Shown piece by piece: positions 16,323 through 24,172 of a stretch of 36,106 bases of DNA (position 1 is its first letter; each line of letters starts with the position of its first letter). The DNA is from CAYPPK01 sp964412615 (GTDB lineage Bacteria; Patescibacteriota; Minisyncoccia; Sungbacterales; HO2-52-23). A program made the translations under genes and the position numbers. The notes under the pieces were generated by a model, which saw only the letters and a program-made list of their open reading frames with translations, was not told the origin of the DNA and ran no database searches. Where the stretch lies: positions 1 to 36,106 of the forward strand of contig CAYPPK010000008.1 of NCBI GenBank assembly GCA_964412615.1, read 5' to 3'.

Positions 16323-17075
16323 ATGCTAAGTTATCCACATATGTTTAAATTTTTGGCGCAGACAAAAAACTTCCTGCTTGACCTGCTTTTCCCTAAGTTT
16401 TGCTTGGGTTGCGGCCAAGAAGGAGAATTTTTCTGCCTAAATTGTTCAGCCCGCCTTCGCTTTATTCCGCCTGCTTGCTTTGTTTGCCAGAAACTAGCGC
16501 CAGCCGAAAAAAAAATTACTTCAGGCCGCACCTGCGACTCCTGCCGGGGAAAATCCTTTATCTATGCCTATTTTTCGCCTTTTCGCTATAGCGATGAACC
16601 AACGCGCTCCTTGGTTCATGCTCTTAAATACCAAAGGATTGCAGCTCTTCACCAGACCTTGGCTAGGCTGCTTGCCTCATATGCTCGTTATTTTAAGCTG
16701 GTTTTCCCGGCTGAGGCCTTACTTATTCCAATTCCGCTTTATCCGGCCAAAGAGCGGGTTCGCGGTTTTAACCAGTCAGCCTTAATTGCCAAGCAGTTTG
16801 CTGCTTTGCTTCAAGAACAGGGCTGTCAGCTTGAATGCCGGACTGAAATACTGCGCCGCCGCAAAAATACCGCTCCGCAGGCGGAACTTTCCGGCGCGGA
16901 GCGAAGAAAAAATGTAATTAATGCTTTCGCCGTAACCAAGCCGGAATTAATTAGCCAAAAAACAATAATTTTATTAGACGATGTTAAAACTACTGGCACG
17001 ACTTTGGAAGAAGCGGCCCGAGTGCTGAAAGAAGCCGGCGCCAAACAGATTTGGGCCATTACGGTAGCGCATTAA
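16323..17075 (+). CDS. comF: ComF family phosphoribosyltransferase-like protein
   Basis: ComF proteins take part in natural transformation after DNA passes the membrane, and in recombination-linked steps. The 250 residues show an N-terminal double zinc motif (CLGCG, CLNC, CFVC, CDSC) and a type I phosphoribosyltransferase domain with IILLDDVKTTGTT as the PRPP loop. ATG 16323 has a weak AGGCGG upstream; a second ATG at 16341 is also possible. It lies divergent from the pilus operon, which supports a joint role in DNA uptake. Confidence 0.93.
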   Translation: MLSYPHMFKFLAQTKNFLLDLLFPKFCLGCGQEGEFFCLNCSARLRFIPPACFVCQKLAPAEKKITSGRTCDSCRGKSFIYAYFSPFRYSDEPTRSLVHALKYQRIAALHQTLARLLASYARYFKLVFPAEALLIPIPLYPAKERVRGFNQSALIAKQFAALLQEQGCQLECRTEILRRRKNTAPQAELSGAERRKNVINAFAVTKPELISQKTIILLDDVKTTGTTLEEAARVLKEAGAKQIWAITVAH

Positions 17076-17096
17076 AAAAGACCCTGTTTGGGTCTT
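17073..17096 (-). terminator. Terminator of the small gene at 17096-17374
   Basis: A 7-bp stem (17078-17084 with 17090-17096) with loop TGTTT is followed on the minus strand by a T-run. It also lies just after the comF stop and may slow transcription from the other side. Confidence 0.75.
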
Positions 17097-17374
17097 CATT
17101 CATAAACCTCTTTGGTAGTCACCACCGTGGGTATTGCTGTAAATAAAGTTTCTTTTGTGACCTTAGTTAGTTCCAACAGAACCAATCCCTTTTCCTCGGC
17201 TAATTTCTGCGCTTCTCTAAGAGCTAACCGATCGTTTTTTACGTCTCCAATGACCTGGGTTTCACTGTTAGTGGGCGTCCAAGTCATAGCCCCATTTTTA
17301 CAATGGGTGTATTCTTTAACATGGCCTTTCTCTACAAATTTCGCTTCGTACTCGATATCTCTTTCCCTTTCCAT
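17096..17374 (-). CDS. Small hypothetical protein
   Basis: The 92-residue protein is soluble, acidic and lysine-rich, with no motif I recognise. It looks like a strand-rich first half (KNGAMTWTPTNSETQVIGDV) and a helical stretch (LALREAQKLAEEKG). ATG 17374 was chosen because a strong AAGGAG lies 6 nt upstream; the ATG at 17380 overlaps that sequence. It has its own promoter inside the downstream edge of the second pilB, and its own terminator, so it is an independent unit. Confidence 0.75.
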   Translation of the reverse strand: MERERDIEYEAKFVEKGHVKEYTHCKNGAMTWTPTNSETQVIGDVKNDRLALREAQKLAEEKGLVLLELTKVTKETLFTAIPTVVTTKEVYE

Positions 17375-17398
17375 CGCCATCTCCTTGGATCTACGTCC

Positions 17399-17426
17399 AA
17401 TATAACACGGATGGTTGTGGAGTCAA
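17399..17426 (-). promoter_or_regulatory. Promoter of the 92-residue protein gene
   Basis: On the minus strand, TTGACT (17421-17426) and TATATT (17399-17404) are 16 bp apart, 24 nt upstream of the chosen ATG. Confidence 0.7.
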
Positions 17427-17427
17427 T

Positions 17428-19179
17428 CTATTCACTCGTTACTCTCAATACTTCTTCAATGGTGGTGACTTTTTGCGCGGCGCGGATAAACCCTTCTTCT
17501 AGCATGGAGAGCATGCCTTCTTCCCGGCCTCTTTTTTCAATCATGTCCGCGGTGGCGTTTTTTACCACCAGTTCCTTGATGGACTCTGACATTTCCAAAA
17601 CCTCGTGAATACCGATGCGGCCTTTATAGCCGTCGGGGCATTCCTCGCCTTTTTTCGGGCGGCCCCAGTCCATTTTTTCCAAAGGCGTTTTGGCTGCGGT
17701 TATTTTTTCCTGTCGCAGAATTTCCTCAATCCGATCCAGGTCCAGGTCTTTTTTAAAACTGGTAATTTCATTGGGAGTAAGGTGATATGATTCATGTTCG
17801 GGGCATAAGCGTCTTACTAAACGCTGGGAAATAATCGCCGTTACCGTAGAGGCAATCAAAAAGGGTTCAACTTTCATATCCAAAAGGCGGGGCAGAGCGC
17901 CGGCGGCGGAATTGGTGTGCAAGGTGGATAAGACCAAATGTCCGGTAAGAGCCGCATTAATGGCCAGTCCCGCCGTTTCATTGTCGCGAATCTCGCCCAC
18001 CATGATTATATTAGGATCCTGGCGCAGCAAAGCGCGCAAGCCGTTGGCAAATGATAATCCGATATCGGGTTTAACTTGGGTTTGATTTATTCTTTGGATG
18101 CGGTATTCAATCGGGTCCTCAATCGTAGAAATATTTACGGCTGGAGTATTAAGCATTTCCAAAATGGTGTAAAGAGTAGTGGTTTTTCCGGAGCCGGTCG
18201 GGCCGGTGGCCAGGATTATGCCGGTCGGACGTTTGATAGCCTTATGCACTCTTTCCAAATTGCTTCCCCAAAAGCCAAGTTCTTCCAAAGTATAGCCTTT
18301 TACGGTTTCGGGCAGAAGGCGCATCACGATTTTTTCCCCGTCAAAAACCGGCAAGACGGAAACCCGAAAGGAAATTCGGTATTCCTCATTTTCAATTTTA
18401 AAACGTCCGTCCTGGGGCAGGCGGTGCTCATCCAATTTCAGATTAGACATTACTTTGATGCGGGCTACAATGCCGGCGGCAATCTGCCGGGGCAAGGTCA
18501 TGGTATCGTGCAGTATGCCGTCAATGCGGTAGCGAACCACTACTTCTTTTTCCGTCGGTTCTATGTGGATGTCGGAAGCCGTTTGCAAAATAGCGTGGCG
18601 GATAAGCGTGTCCACGATTTTTATTACCGGCAGATCCTCGGCCAGTTTTTTCAGTTCTTCGGCCTCCTCCCCCTTGCTTTCTCCTTCTTTAGCCACCTGC
18701 AGCGTGGCGCTTTCTTTCTTCAAAATCTCGCCAAATTCCGCTTCTAAAGTTTTTTGATATTGGCGCAAAGCGCTTTTAATGGAATCGGGGGTGGTAATGC
18801 GCGGTAAAATTCTCAGGCCGGCGGTTTTTTTAATAAATTCAATGGTGGGCAAATCCTCCGGGTCCAGCATGGCAACTTCCAAATCTTTTCCCTCTTTTTT
18901 GAAAGCAACGATATTGTGTTTTCGGGCGATAGGCTCGGGGATGATGCGCAAAATCTCCGGTTCAATGACGGTTTTAGCAAGGTCAACAAAAGGAATACCC
19001 AAAATATAGGCCTGCAGACGGTTTAATTCATCTTCCTTGAGCATGTCTTTGGCCAACAAAATATCGCGCAGAGATTTGCCGTTCTTTTTGGCTTCTTCCT
19101 CTGCTTTGTTCAATTTGTCCGGTGCTACCAGCCCGGAGTCCAGAATGAAGGCCTTTAGTTGAGGTTCATCAATTCTCAT
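17428..19179 (-). CDS. PilB/GspE-family pilus ATPase (copy 2)
   Basis: A second 583-residue extension-type ATPase, clearly different from copy 1. It has an N-terminal MshEN-like domain (ELNRLQAYILGIPFVDL), ASDIHIEP at about 201-208, Walker A GPTGSGKTTT (about 326-335), Walker B NIIMVGEIRD and GHLVLSTLHTNS. The C-terminal zinc motif keeps only one cysteine of each pair (LCPEH, ECPDG). It lies apart from the main pilus operon, downstream of a kinase and response regulator, so it may drive a second or conditional mode of pilus assembly (inference). Confidence 0.93.
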   Translation of the reverse strand: MRIDEPQLKAFILDSGLVAPDKLNKAEEEAKKNGKSLRDILLAKDMLKEDELNRLQAYILGIPFVDLAKTVIEPEILRIIPEPIARKHNIVAFKKEGKDLEVAMLDPEDLPTIEFIKKTAGLRILPRITTPDSIKSALRQYQKTLEAEFGEILKKESATLQVAKEGESKGEEAEELKKLAEDLPVIKIVDTLIRHAILQTASDIHIEPTEKEVVVRYRIDGILHDTMTLPRQIAAGIVARIKVMSNLKLDEHRLPQDGRFKIENEEYRISFRVSVLPVFDGEKIVMRLLPETVKGYTLEELGFWGSNLERVHKAIKRPTGIILATGPTGSGKTTTLYTILEMLNTPAVNISTIEDPIEYRIQRINQTQVKPDIGLSFANGLRALLRQDPNIIMVGEIRDNETAGLAINAALTGHLVLSTLHTNSAAGALPRLLDMKVEPFLIASTVTAIISQRLVRRLCPEHESYHLTPNEITSFKKDLDLDRIEEILRQEKITAAKTPLEKMDWGRPKKGEECPDGYKGRIGIHEVLEMSESIKELVVKNATADMIEKRGREEGMLSMLEEGFIRAAQKVTTIEEVLRVTSE

Positions 19180-19296
19180 AGCACTCGCGAATATACCAAT
19201 CTAATACTAATATACGAATACGTTTCGCGAATCTGATTCTGCGAATATACGAATACGTTTATAAATATGATTCGTATATTTGTGCGGTGTTCGCGA
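19180..19296. repeat. ATTCG-type intergenic repeats
   Basis: The 117-nt gap holds several overlapping copies of ATTCGTATATTCGC-like and ATTCGCGA units in both orientations. Examples are TACGAATACGTTT (twice) and GATTCGTATATTT. No gene or clear promoter was seen. The same style of repeat recurs at 19666-19735. Confidence 0.65.
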
Positions 19297-19665
19297 TTAC
19301 TCTTTCAGGATCCCTTTTATTTTTTCCACTACTTCATCTAAACGATAGTTGGTTTTTACCAGGTAAGTGGTTGCTCCGGCAGCCAGAGCCCGCTCCACGT
19401 CGCCGCTGCTTTCCAGGTTGGAAAGGATGATGACTGGAATATTTTTGGTGCTTTCATCTTTTTTCAGTTCGTTTAAAACTTGGAATCCGTCCATTTTAGG
19501 AACAATTAAATCCAGCAAAACCATGTCCGGTTTTTCTCTCCTGGCCAAGGCCAAACCTTGTTCTCCGTCCAGAGCGGAAAAAACTTGAAAACCCTCCTCG
19601 GCCAAAACTTGTGAGGCGGCCCGCTGCAGGGCTGACTCATCTTCAATAAAAAGAATTTTTTTCAT
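19297..19665 (-). CDS. Response regulator receiver protein
   Basis: A CheY-like single-domain protein of 122 residues. The acidic pair is in FIEDE, the phosphoacceptor is Asp52 in LLDLIVP, Ser replaces Thr in the LSN position, and Lys is in YLVK. It has no DNA-binding domain. It lies between the histidine kinase gene and the second pilB on the same strand, and shares the LSNLESSGDVERAL/LTNLGQKEDVERGM pattern with the receiver next to pilT, so the two are likely paralogues. Confidence 0.92.
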   Translation of the reverse strand: MKKILFIEDESALQRAASQVLAEEGFQVFSALDGEQGLALARREKPDMVLLDLIVPKMDGFQVLNELKKDESTKNIPVIILSNLESSGDVERALAAGATTYLVKTNYRLDEVVEKIKGILKE

Positions 19666-19735
19666 TGCGAATATTTACTAATCACTCACTAATCTCACTA
19701 ATATGGTTATTCGTGAAATTCGTGGGTCATTCGTG
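19666..19735. repeat. ATTAGTGAG and CACGAAT short repeats
   Basis: Read on the minus strand, this 70-nt gap has three CACGAAT units and then three ATTAGT(GA)-like units before the response-regulator start. It shares style and half-sites with the repeats at 19180-19296. Confidence 0.65.
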
Positions 19736-20695
19736 TTAATTAGTGATTGGCAAGGTAAACCAAAAAGTGCTTCCTTGGCCTTCCTCTGAAGTAAAGCCTA
19801 TTTTCCCCCCGGAGGCTTCTACTACTTCTTTGGCTATATAAAGGCCAATGCCGGAACCGTGCGTTTGTTTGTCGGTTTTATTAAGGTTTCCTACCCGGAA
19901 AAATTTTTCAAATATCCTTTTTTGCAAATGTTTGGGGATGCCAATGCCTTGATCGGTAACTCTAACTTCCAGAGAAGAATTTTTTTGGGCAATGGTTACT
20001 TTCACGACACCGCTCTTGGCGGTGTAGCGGATGGCGTTATCTATTAAGTTTTGGGCTACGATCCCGATGCGTTCGCGATCAGCGGTTAGCAGCGGCAAGC
20101 CAGGCTCTTCCTGCAGTTCCAGGGCAATATGGGAAGCTTCGGCATATTTGCGGAAATTATCCAAAATGCCCCGCACTAAGTCTCCTAAAGAAAAGGTTTC
20201 TTTGCGCAAAATAAAAGTGCGGGCTTCAATGCGGCTTACCTCCAGCAGCGAATTCACCAAACCTATCATATTTTCGGTGGTGGAATTTAGAGTTTGCAGA
20301 AAATTTTCGCCGTTTTCTTCTTCTGGTTTTGCTCCCTGCTTAATTTGCCTGCCCAGGACATCCAAAGTCCACTTAAAAACAGATAAAGGTGAGCGCAACT
20401 GGTGCGAAACCAAAGAAATAAATTCGGATTTAAGGCGGTTGGTTTCGGCAATTCTGTTAAATCCGCTGATAATGGCGCTTCCCACAATCAGAAAAAGAAT
20501 GGTAATAAAAATCACGATTAAAGCGGCCAATTCGGGTTCTTCCACGTAGCGCGAAGCCAGGGAGTAAGTGGCAATCATGGATATGATGGTGATAAAACCC
20601 ATCACTAAAAATAAAAAGGGCGGGCATTGCCAGAGTTTCCATCCCAGTTCTCTGCATTCTGCTACCGGATTCAGTTTCCCAAACACAAAAGACAT
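19736..20695 (-). CDS. Membrane histidine kinase
   Basis: The 319-residue sensor kinase has two membrane segments (about 27-47 and 56-78) with almost no outer loop. The H-box FISLVSHQLRSPLSVFKW follows with His98, then the N-box QNLIDNAIRYT, the G1 box DQGIGIP and the G2 box GSGIGLYIAKEVVEASGG. The N-terminus carries no separate sensing domain. ATG 20695 was chosen because a promoter ends 7 nt upstream; a further upstream start would lie inside the promoter. The downstream receiver at 19297-19665 is the likely partner. Confidence 0.93.
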   Translation of the reverse strand: MSFVFGKLNPVAECRELGWKLWQCPPFLFLVMGFITIISMIATYSLASRYVEEPELAALIVIFITILFLIVGSAIISGFNRIAETNRLKSEFISLVSHQLRSPLSVFKWTLDVLGRQIKQGAKPEEENGENFLQTLNSTTENMIGLVNSLLEVSRIEARTFILRKETFSLGDLVRGILDNFRKYAEASHIALELQEEPGLPLLTADRERIGIVAQNLIDNAIRYTAKSGVVKVTIAQKNSSLEVRVTDQGIGIPKHLQKRIFEKFFRVGNLNKTDKQTHGSGIGLYIAKEVVEASGGKIGFTSEEGQGSTFWFTLPITN

Positions 20696-20702
20696 TAGTT
20701 TA

Positions 20703-20730
20703 AGTATAGCAGGAGAGAATAATTTCACAA
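20703..20730 (-). promoter_or_regulatory. Promoter of the histidine kinase gene (leaderless)
   Basis: On the minus strand, TTGTGA (20725-20730) and TATACT (20703-20708) are 16 bp apart. Seven bases separate the -10 box from the ATG, so the mRNA probably starts at or next to the A of the start codon. Confidence 0.75.
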
Positions 20731-20741
20731 TTGGTCTTGAC

Positions 20742-20843
20742 CCCCCCACTTAACCTTGCGCACGATTCCCCCTTGTTTGCAGGGGCAAGAAATTTTTCTG
20801 AGATGAAATTCTGCGGTTGTGCTGCACAAAGTTAAGTGGGGGG
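20742..20843. repeat. Inverted repeat between the kinase and nusA promoters
   Basis: Arms at 20742-20762 and 20823-20843 match at 19 of 21 positions (CCCCCCACTTAACnTTGnGCA) with 60 nt between. The right arm touches the nusA -35 box. The left arm ends 11 bp from the kinase -35 box. The layout suggests a paired operator for one regulator, though a hairpin or a mobile-element remnant cannot be excluded. Confidence 0.75.
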
Positions 20844-20872
20844 TTGACAAGCAAATTAGAAGGGACTAGAAT
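20844..20872 (+). promoter_or_regulatory. Promoter of the nusA operon
   Basis: A perfect TTGACA (20844-20849) and TAGAAT (20867-20872) are 17 bp apart. The expected start is near 20879, leaving a leader of about 54 nt. Confidence 0.85.
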
Positions 20873-20890
20873 TAAAAGATACACCTTGAC

Positions 20891-20913
20891 GGTCCGTGGA
20901 AACGGGCCTTTTT
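20891..20913 (+). terminator. Terminator-like hairpin in the nusA leader
   Basis: GGTCCGT (20891-20897) pairs with ACGGGCC (20902-20908) around loop GGAA and is followed by five T. It lies between the promoter and the nusA start, so it could act as an attenuator and let transcription factors such as NusA set read-through (inference). Confidence 0.7.
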
Positions 20914-20932
20914 ACTTAAAAGAGGTAAAATT

Positions 20933-22156
20933 ATGGATTTAAAATCATTTGGCCAAGCAATTCAGCAAATCGCGGACGAAAAAGGAATTTCGCGCGAAAA
21001 AATTCACGAAACCATAGAAATGGCTTTAGCCGCTGCCTACAAGCGGGACTACGGCAAGCGAGGACAAATTATCCACGCTAAATTGAATTTGGATTCAGGC
21101 CGCGTAGAAGTGCGGCAGGTAAAAATTGTAGTGGACGAAAGCATGATTAAAAGCGAAGAAGAAATAGCGCAGGAAGACGCAGAAAAAGAAGCTCGCTTGG
21201 CCGAGGGTAAAAGAGAAGAAAAAAAGGAAAAAGAGCCGGAAGATGAAATTCCGGCCGGAGAGAAAAAAGTCCGTTTTAGCCCGGAAAAACATTTAATGTT
21301 GGAAGAAGCCCAAAAAATAAAAGCCGATGCCCAACCGGGTGATGAATTGGAATTTCCCTTGGAGTACCATGAAGAATACGGACGGATTGCCGCTCAAACC
21401 GCCAAACAAGTCATTATCCAGCGCATTCGGGAAGCGGAGCGGGAAGCAGTTTTTGATGAATATAAAAGCAAGGAGGGTGAATTGGTCTCCGGTCTGGTGC
21501 AGCGGCTGGAGGGGAGAAATGTGTTTATTGATATCGGCCGCACGGCTGCCGTTCTGCCGGCCGAGGAGCAGATTCCTTACGAGCGCTATCGGGTGGGTGA
21601 ACGGCTCAAGGCTTTGATAATCTTAGTGGAAAAAAATCCTCGCGGTCCGGGCATCTTTCTTTCTCGCTCTCATCCGCGCTTGCTGCGCAAATTATTTGAG
21701 ATGGAAGTCCCGGAAATTGCTTCCGGCAGCGTAGAAATTAAAGCGGTGGCCAGAGAACCCGGTTCTCGTTCTAAAATCGCTGTGCTTTCGCATGAAGAAG
21801 GTGTTGATCCAGTCGGATCATTGGTCGGCCAAAAAGGCATCCGTGTTTCTACGGTGATTCAGGAATTAGGAGGAGAAAAAATAGATGTAATTGAATGGTC
21901 GGAAAAACCTGAGGATTTTATTGCCCACTCGCTTTCTCCTGCCAAGGTTTTGGCAGTGGATATTGATGAATCGCACAAAGAAGCTAGGGTTGTTGTCCCT
22001 GATGACCAGCTTTCTTTGGCTATCGGGAAAGGCGGACAAAATGTGCGGCTGGCCGCCAAAGTCACCGGTTGGAAAATTGATGTGCGCTCGGATCGGGAGG
22101 CTCCAGCCGCTGAAGAAATCGCGGAAGAAAGCGAGGAAAAATCTAAAGAAGAATAA
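20933..22156 (+). CDS. nusA: Transcription termination/antitermination protein NusA
   Basis: NusA binds RNA polymerase and nascent RNA and tunes pausing, termination and antitermination. The 407 residues have the RNAP-binding N-terminal domain (KIHETIEMALAAAYKRDYG), an S1 domain (GELVSGLVQRLEGRNVFIDI) and two KH domains ending in LSLAIGKGGQNVRLAAK. A highly charged insert of about 45 residues (roughly 75-120) lies in the N-terminal domain. No acidic repeat follows the KH domains beyond a short Glu-rich tail. An AGAGG sequence precedes the ATG. Confidence 0.96.
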   Translation: MDLKSFGQAIQQIADEKGISREKIHETIEMALAAAYKRDYGKRGQIIHAKLNLDSGRVEVRQVKIVVDESMIKSEEEIAQEDAEKEARLAEGKREEKKEKEPEDEIPAGEKKVRFSPEKHLMLEEAQKIKADAQPGDELEFPLEYHEEYGRIAAQTAKQVIIQRIREAEREAVFDEYKSKEGELVSGLVQRLEGRNVFIDIGRTAAVLPAEEQIPYERYRVGERLKALIILVEKNPRGPGIFLSRSHPRLLRKLFEMEVPEIASGSVEIKAVAREPGSRSKIAVLSHEEGVDPVGSLVGQKGIRVSTVIQELGGEKIDVIEWSEKPEDFIAHSLSPAKVLAVDIDESHKEARVVVPDDQLSLAIGKGGQNVRLAAKVTGWKIDVRSDREAPAAEEIAEESEEKSKEE

Positions 22157-22178
22157 AAATTATTAACTAATTTAAAAT

Positions 22179-24161
22179 ATGCTAGTTTTTCCCATTATCT
22201 CATCGCTTATATCGGTGGTATTTGCCCTGGTACTGATTTATTTTATTAAAAAATATCCAACCGGCTCTGGCCAACAAATAGAAATCTGGGAAGCCATCAA
22301 AGACGGCTCCCGGGCTTATTTAAAAAGACAAAATTATACCTTAGCGGTGGTGGCTATAATAGTAGCTGCCTTGCTTTGGTATCTGTTTAAACCGTCTTTG
22401 GCCATTGGTTTTTTGGTAGGCGCTTTTGCTTCAGCCTTGGCCGGCTATTTGGGCATGATGACGGCCGTGGATACCAACGTGCGGACAGCCGAAGCCGCCA
22501 AAGTGGGATTGGCTAAAGCGTTTCGGGTAGCTTTTCTAGGCGGTTCGGTGACCGGATTTTTAGTGGTGGGGCTGGGTCTTCTTTCAGTTAGTTTGTTTTA
22601 TTTTATTACCCAAGACGTGGGATCTTTGGTGGGATTGGCTTTCGGCGGTTCGCTTATTTCGGTTTTTGCGCGCCTGGGCGGAGGAATTTATACCAAAGGA
22701 GCTGACGTAGGGGCAGATTTGGTGGGAAAAGTGGAAGCTGGAATTCCGGAAGATGATCCCCGCAACCCCGCGGTGATTGCGGATAACGTGGGCGACAACG
22801 TGGGAGATTGCGCTGGTATGGCAGCTGATCTTTTTGAAACTTATGCGGTAACCGCGATTGCCGCCATGCTGCTCGGCTCTTTGCTTTTTCCAGGCGATCA
22901 AGTTGCGGTGCTGCTGCCTCTTTTAATCGGCGGCATAGCGATTTTGGCTTCCATGGCCGGCACTTTTGCCGTTCGGATAAAGGAAAATGGCTATATCATG
23001 GGCGGACTTTATCGGGGATTGGTAACTTCTTCAATCTTGGCTTTACTGTTAATCTGGCCGGTTTTCTCCGTTGTTTTGGAACGCAGCCAAGTGAATTCTT
23101 ATTTTATTGCCGCGCTTTCGGGCATTATGGTTACAGCGCTTATTGTGCTGGCCACCGAATATTACACTTCCAAAAAATTTAGGCCGGTTAAAAATATCGC
23201 CCGAGCTTCACTAACCGGTCACGGAACCAATATTATTATTGGTTTGGCTTTTTCTTTAGAAGCAACCGTTTTCCCGGTTATAGTTATTTCGGCCGGCATG
23301 CTGGTAGCTTATCTTTTTGCCGGTCTTTACGGCATCGCGCTTAGCGCCATGACCATGCTAGCTATGGCTGGCATAGTGGTGGCCATTGATGCTTTTGGCC
23401 CGATTACCGACAATGCCGGCGGCATTGCCGAAATGGCCGGTTTGCCGGAAGAAGTGAGAAAGGTTACCGATCCTTTGGATGCCGTGGGCAACACTACCAA
23501 AGCCGTAACCAAAGGATACGCTATTGCTTCAGCCGGACTGGCTGCTTTAGTGCTTTTTGCCTCTTATACCGAAGAATTGCGCAGTTTTGGCAAAGCGGTT
23601 TTCTTTGATCTTTCCGATCCTTATGTGATTGTAGGACTTTTGGTGGGTGGCATGATGCCTTATCTTTTTGCTTCCCTGGCCATGCGGGCGGTGGGTAAAG
23701 CGGCCCAAGGGGTAGTGGAAGAAGTGCGGCGCCAATTTAAAGAAATCAAAGGAATCATGGAGGGAGAAGCTAAGCCTCAATACAATAAAGCCGTGGATAT
23801 TGTTACCCGAGCCGCGCTTTGGCAAATGGTGCTGCCCGCTTTGATTCCGATTGTAATCCCGATTGCTTTAGTTTTATTGCTGGGCCCGAATGCGGCCCAA
23901 GCTTTGGGAGGACTTTTGGTAGGAACTATTGTTACCGGACTTTTTGTGGCTATCTCCATGACTTCAGGAGGGGCAGCCTGGGATAATGCCAAAAAATATA
24001 TTGAAGAAGGAAATTATGGCGGCAAAAAATCTCCCGCCCACCAGGCAGCGGTTACCGGCGATACCGTGGGAGATCCTTACAAGGATACAGCCGGCCCTGC
24101 CATCAATCCGATGATTAAGATAGTAAATATAATGGCCTTGCTAATAGCAAGATTGCTCTAA
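22179..24161 (+). CDS. hppA: Membrane-bound ion-translocating pyrophosphatase
   Basis: This enzyme hydrolyses pyrophosphate and pumps H+ (or Na+) outward, which could save energy in a cell with few energy pathways. The 660 residues show about 15-16 membrane segments, the pyrophosphate-binding DVGADLVGKVE and DNVGDNVGDCAGMAADLFE motifs, and the C-terminal GDTVGDPYKDTAGPAINP. The motif GNTTKA has Lys441; by family rules this Lys marks the K+-independent, proton-pumping group. It starts 22 nt after nusA. Confidence 0.97.
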   Translation: MLVFPIISSLISVVFALVLIYFIKKYPTGSGQQIEIWEAIKDGSRAYLKRQNYTLAVVAIIVAALLWYLFKPSLAIGFLVGAFASALAGYLGMMTAVDTNVRTAEAAKVGLAKAFRVAFLGGSVTGFLVVGLGLLSVSLFYFITQDVGSLVGLAFGGSLISVFARLGGGIYTKGADVGADLVGKVEAGIPEDDPRNPAVIADNVGDNVGDCAGMAADLFETYAVTAIAAMLLGSLLFPGDQVAVLLPLLIGGIAILASMAGTFAVRIKENGYIMGGLYRGLVTSSILALLLIWPVFSVVLERSQVNSYFIAALSGIMVTALIVLATEYYTSKKFRPVKNIARASLTGHGTNIIIGLAFSLEATVFPVIVISAGMLVAYLFAGLYGIALSAMTMLAMAGIVVAIDAFGPITDNAGGIAEMAGLPEEVRKVTDPLDAVGNTTKAVTKGYAIASAGLAALVLFASYTEELRSFGKAVFFDLSDPYVIVGLLVGGMMPYLFASLAMRAVGKAAQGVVEEVRRQFKEIKGIMEGEAKPQYNKAVDIVTRAALWQMVLPALIPIVIPIALVLLLGPNAAQALGGLLVGTIVTGLFVAISMTSGGAAWDNAKKYIEEGNYGGKKSPAHQAAVTGDTVGDPYKDTAGPAINPMIKIVNIMALLIARLL

Positions 24162-24172
24162 CAAATTAGCAA

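Noticed and set aside
20696..20749. Longer N-terminus of the histidine kinase
   Set aside because: The extra codons lie across the -10 and -35 boxes; the ATG at 20695 is 7 nt below the -10 box.
20742..20843. Remnant of a small mobile element (MITE)
   Set aside because: The arms look like terminal inverted repeats, but there is no target-site duplication visible, and both arms are placed by promoters. Operator is preferred, though not proven.
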